Under the pieces are notes generated by a model, which was not told the origin of the DNA, did not search any database, and saw nothing but the letters and a program-made list of their open reading frames with translations. Below are positions 61,726 to 64,000 of a DNA stretch of 64,000 nucleotides, piece by piece (positions within the stretch are counted from its first letter, which is position 1; each line of letters opens with the position of its first letter). This DNA comes from Thalassovita autumnalis (GTDB lineage Bacteria; Pseudomonadota; Alphaproteobacteria; Rhodobacterales; Rhodobacteraceae). Both the position numbers and the translations under genes were made by a program. Where the stretch lies: the NCBI RefSeq assembly GCF_001458255.1, contig NZ_CYSB01000008.1, positions 1 to 64,000 on the forward strand, read 5' to 3'.

Positions 61726-62607
61726 ATGAAACGTGCAGGATTTACCAATCGATGGTTGCCGGTCCTACTTCTGGTGCCGCAGCTCATCATCATTGCCGTG
61801 TTTTTCTACTGGCCCGCGGGCTATGCGATCCAATCTTCCTTCTATTTGCAGGACCCGTTCGGTTTCGGCTCTACCTTTGTGGGGCTGGAAAACTACACCG
61901 ATCTGCTGAGTGCCTCTGAATATCGCAAGGTTGCCTGGTTCACGGTTATCTTCACCCTACTGGTGACTTTCTTTTCGCTGGCCTTATCGCTGCTGCTGGC
62001 AGTCAAAGCCGACAACATCCTGCGCGGGGCCAAGACCTATCGCACGCTGCTGATGTGGGTCTATGCGGTGGCGCCGCCGGTTGCGGGTTTCATCGGCATC
62101 ATGATGTTTGACCAATCCACAGGGCCAATCAGCAACTTCTTCAAGTCGCTGGGCTGGGATTTCACACTGGGTGTGAACTACTTTGATACCGCCTCGGCGA
62201 TGGTGATTGTCTCGGTCTGGAAACAGGTTCCGGTCAACTTCATCTTCTTCCTGTCCGGCCTGCAATCGATCCCGCGTTCGGTGCGCGAAGCTGCGCTGAT
62301 CGACAACCGTTCCGGCATGGGCCGCTTTTGGGATGTGACCTTCCCGCTGCTGGCACCCACCGGGTTCTTCCTGCTGATCATCAACATCACCTATTCGCTG
62401 TTTGACACCTTCGGTGTGGTCGACACGCTGGTGAAAGGTGAGCCGGGCAATAACCCGATGACCCTTGTTTACAAGGTCTATGTTGACGGGTTCCGCGGCA
62501 ATGACCTTGGCGGCTCGTCGGCGCAATCGGTGATCCTGATGGTGCTGGTTCTGGCGCTGACTATCTTCCAATTCCGGCTGGTAGAACGCCGGATCCACTA
62601 TACTTGA
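61726..62607 (+). CDS. ugpA: Glycerol-3-phosphate permease UgpA
   Basis: This 293-residue inner-membrane protein has six helices and the permease EAA loop (REAALIDNRSGMGRFWDVTFPLL). The N-terminus is TNRWLPVLLLVPQLIIIAVFFYWPA. It pairs with UgpE. Confidence 0.92.
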   Translation: MKRAGFTNRWLPVLLLVPQLIIIAVFFYWPAGYAIQSSFYLQDPFGFGSTFVGLENYTDLLSASEYRKVAWFTVIFTLLVTFFSLALSLLLAVKADNILRGAKTYRTLLMWVYAVAPPVAGFIGIMMFDQSTGPISNFFKSLGWDFTLGVNYFDTASAMVIVSVWKQVPVNFIFFLSGLQSIPRSVREAALIDNRSGMGRFWDVTFPLLAPTGFFLLIINITYSLFDTFGVVDTLVKGEPGNNPMTLVYKVYVDGFRGNDLGGSSAQSVILMVLVLALTIFQFRLVERRIHYT

Positions 62608-62617
62608 GGGGGCTGAC

Positions 62618-63517
62618 ATGATTGATATCACAACAGCCACACCCAATGCGGCCACCATCACACCGAAACGCCGGTTCAAGTGGAATGTTGCGCTGGACCA
62701 TCTGGTGCTGATCGTTGGGTCGCTCTTCATGATCCTGCCGGTTCTTCTGGCCTTCACCACGGCCAGCCATGATGCGGTGACCATTCACCGCGAAGGGCTG
62801 CAGCTGAAAATGGGCGACCAGCTGGGCGTCAACTTCCAAAAGGCGATGTTTGAAAAGGGCGGCTTCACCGACACGGTGGATGGGATGCGGATGCTAACCA
62901 ACTCGTTCATTCTGGGCATCGGCTTTGCGGTGGGCAAAATCATCATCGGGATGATGGCGGCTTACGCGATTGTCTACTTCCGCCTGCGCTTTGCCAGCTT
63001 TGCCTTCTGGATCATTTTCACCACGCTGCTCTTGCCGCTGGAGGTGCGCATTCTGCCTTCCTATGAGGTGATCCAGGGCCTTGGCCTGACCAACACCTAC
63101 ACCGGGTTGATCGTGCCGCTGATTGCCTCGGCAACGGCGACCTTCTTCTTCCGGCAGTTCTTCCGCTCAGTTCCGGAAGAGTTGGTCGAAGCTTCCCGCA
63201 TTGATGGGGCCGGACCGGTGAAGTTCTTCATCGACATTCTGGTGCCGCTGTCGCGCACCATGATTGCGGCGATGTTCATCATCATGTTCGTGTTTGGCTG
63301 GAACCAATATCTGTGGCCAACCCTGATCACCACCGAAGAGAGCTTCTTCACGCTGGTGCGTGGCATCAAACAAATCGTCATCTCTTACACCGATGCGCAG
63401 ATCCCCGAACACGGGCAGGCGCTGGCACTGGCCTTTGTGGCGATCGTGCCGCCGGTCCTCGTGGTGATCTTCTTCCAGAGCTGGTTCGTTAAGGGCCTGA
63501 CGGAATCCGATAAATAA
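62618..63517 (+). CDS. ugpE: Glycerol-3-phosphate permease UgpE
   Basis: This 299-residue inner-membrane protein has six helices and the EAA loop ([22 protein letters not shown]). It has a 25-residue polar N-tail, slightly longer than E. coli UgpE. It starts 10 bases after ugpA. Confidence 0.92.
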   Translation: MIDITTATPNAATITPKRRFKWNVALDHLVLIVGSLFMILPVLLAFTTASHDAVTIHREGLQLKMGDQLGVNFQKAMFEKGGFTDTVDGMRMLTNSFILGIGFAVGKIIIGMMAAYAIVYFRLRFASFAFWIIFTTLLLPLEVRILPSYEVIQGLGLTNTYTGLIVPLIASATATFFFRQFFRSVPEELVEASRIDGAGPVKFFIDILVPLSRTMIAAMFIIMFVFGWNQYLWPTLITTEESFFTLVRGIKQIVISYTDAQIPEHGQALALAFVAIVPPVLVVIFFQSWFVKGLTESDK

Positions 63518-63531
63518 GGAACAAAAGTACA

Positions 63532-64000
63532 ATGGCAAAAGTAACGCTAGACGGAATCCGGAAGGTCTACCCAAACGGATTTGAGGCCGTCAAACCCAGT
63601 TCCTTCGACATCCCCGATGGGGAGTTTGTGGTGCTGGTTGGCCCTTCGGGCTGTGGCAAATCCACCCTGTTGCGGATGATCGCCGGTCTGGAAGACATCA
63701 GTGAAGGGGCGCTGAGCATTGGCGACCGTGTGGTCAATGACGTTGACCCCGCCGATCGCAACATTGCGATGGTGTTCCAGAACTACGCGCTTTACCCGCA
63801 TATGACTGTGGCCAAGAACATGGGCTACGGGCTGAAAAACCGCGGGGTCTCCAAGGCGGAGATTGAGCGCAAGGTGGCTGAAGCTGCTGAGATGCTGGAC
63901 CTTTCGGCGCTGCTGGACCGCCGGCCCAGTCAGCTGTCCGGTGGTCAGCGTCAGCGGGTGGCAATGGGGCGCGCAATTGTGCGGAACCCGGATCTGTTCC
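63532..64000 (+). CDS. ugpC: Glycerol-3-phosphate ABC ATPase UgpC, partial
   Basis: The first 156 codons are present; the rest lies beyond the window. Walker A is [12 protein letters not shown] (about 36-47), Q-loop NYALYPHMT and signature [19 protein letters not shown] lies 10 bases before the ATG at 63532. Confidence 0.92.
   Translation, partial: MAKVTLDGIRKVYPNGFEAVKPSSFDIPDGEFVVLVGPSGCGKSTLLRMIAGLEDISEGALSIGDRVVNDVDPADRNIAMVFQNYALYPHMTVAKNMGYGLKNRGVSKAEIERKVAEAAEMLDLSALLDRRPSQLSGGQRQRVAMGRAIVRNPDLF

Noticed and set aside
1-64000. CRISPR arrays, rRNA genes, complete insertion sequences
   Set aside because: No regularly spaced repeats, rRNA motifs or transposase genes were recognised.

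Overview
The window looks like chromosomal DNA of an alphaproteobacterium of the Rhodobacteraceae (Roseobacter group). The support is the gene content right of the tRNA-Cys gene: a PopZ/DUF2497-like protein, an MmcB nuclease behind a GTTC-N7-GTTC SOS box, DUF6280- and DUF6324-like small proteins, a TolC family protein next to a protein-L-isoaspartate methyltransferase, and a tRNA-His with A73 and no G-1. No species is assigned. The window falls into two parts: about 42 kb of an integrated conjugative element (positions 1 to about 42,107) and about 22 kb of ordinary chromosome (42,108 to 64,000).

Conjugative element. Its right end is the tRNA-Cys gene (42108-42181, minus), with a tyrosine integrase (40969-42045) beside the tRNA 3' end. 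The left end lies outside the window. From left to right it carries: the 3' remnant of an ArdC-type antirestriction gene broken at a perfect palindrome; small regulatory genes and gene debris; a structured region that may be oriT; mobC, relaxase and virD4 coupling-protein genes (1299-5566, plus); a three-gene nuclease/ATPase cargo (5751-12739, plus); and a VirB-type type IV secretion operon (23636 down to 12826, minus) in the order hypothetical, virB1, B2, B3, B4, a B7-like lipoprotein, a second lytic transglycosylase, B5, B8, B9, B10, B11, a DUF4177-like protein and B6. A 16-bp sequence, GATACAATATTATAAT, occurs upstream of both the mobilisation operon and the secretion operon and probably ties their expression together.

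Metal cargo (24362-38655). Two MerR-family regulators and four promoters of the MerR type (-35 and -10 boxes 19 bp apart around a dyad) serve several blocks. These are a merT-merF-GDCC transporter operon with no reductase seen; a transglutaminase/cation-diffusion-facilitator/isoprenylcysteine-methyltransferase-like operon; a long operon with two SCO proteins, DsbB, a DsbA-like protein, a PCuAC copper chaperone, an M23 peptidase, a DUF411 protein, a ZIP transporter and an LspA-like signal peptidase; and a Zn/Cd/Pb P-type ATPase. Two L,D-transpeptidases lie around the ATPase. The ATPase plus LspA pair recalls lead-resistance (pbr) operons. Between the cargo and the integrase are an XRE regulator with a small partner, an exported protein, and two divergent ribbon-helix-helix genes separated by two GGACA-type palindromes. 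One of the latter leads the operon that ends in the integrase, so this may be the excision switch.

The nuclease cargo is the most interesting part. A 759-residue ATPase has the layout of RloC/PrrC anticodon nucleases: AAA domain, a coiled coil with a CxxC zinc hook, and a C-terminal R-x3-E...H triad. It is followed by an Mre11/SbcD-like nuclease and a 1133-residue Rad50/SbcC-like ATPase whose genes overlap. The three may be a defence or host-takeover module.

Chromosomal part. It holds a LysR regulator divergent from a Tat-exported metallo-beta-lactamase-fold hydrolase, pcm, tolC, a PopZ-like gene, cobQ, efp, an ABC-F gene preceded by a seven-codon leader ORF, ygfZ, a TIGR04283-like glycosyltransferase overlapping an ABC exporter gene by 149 bp tail to tail, a tyrosine phosphatase, a class V aminotransferase, mmcB, tRNA-His, and a LacI regulator divergent from ugpBAE and the start of ugpC (glycerol-3-phosphate uptake), which runs off the window.
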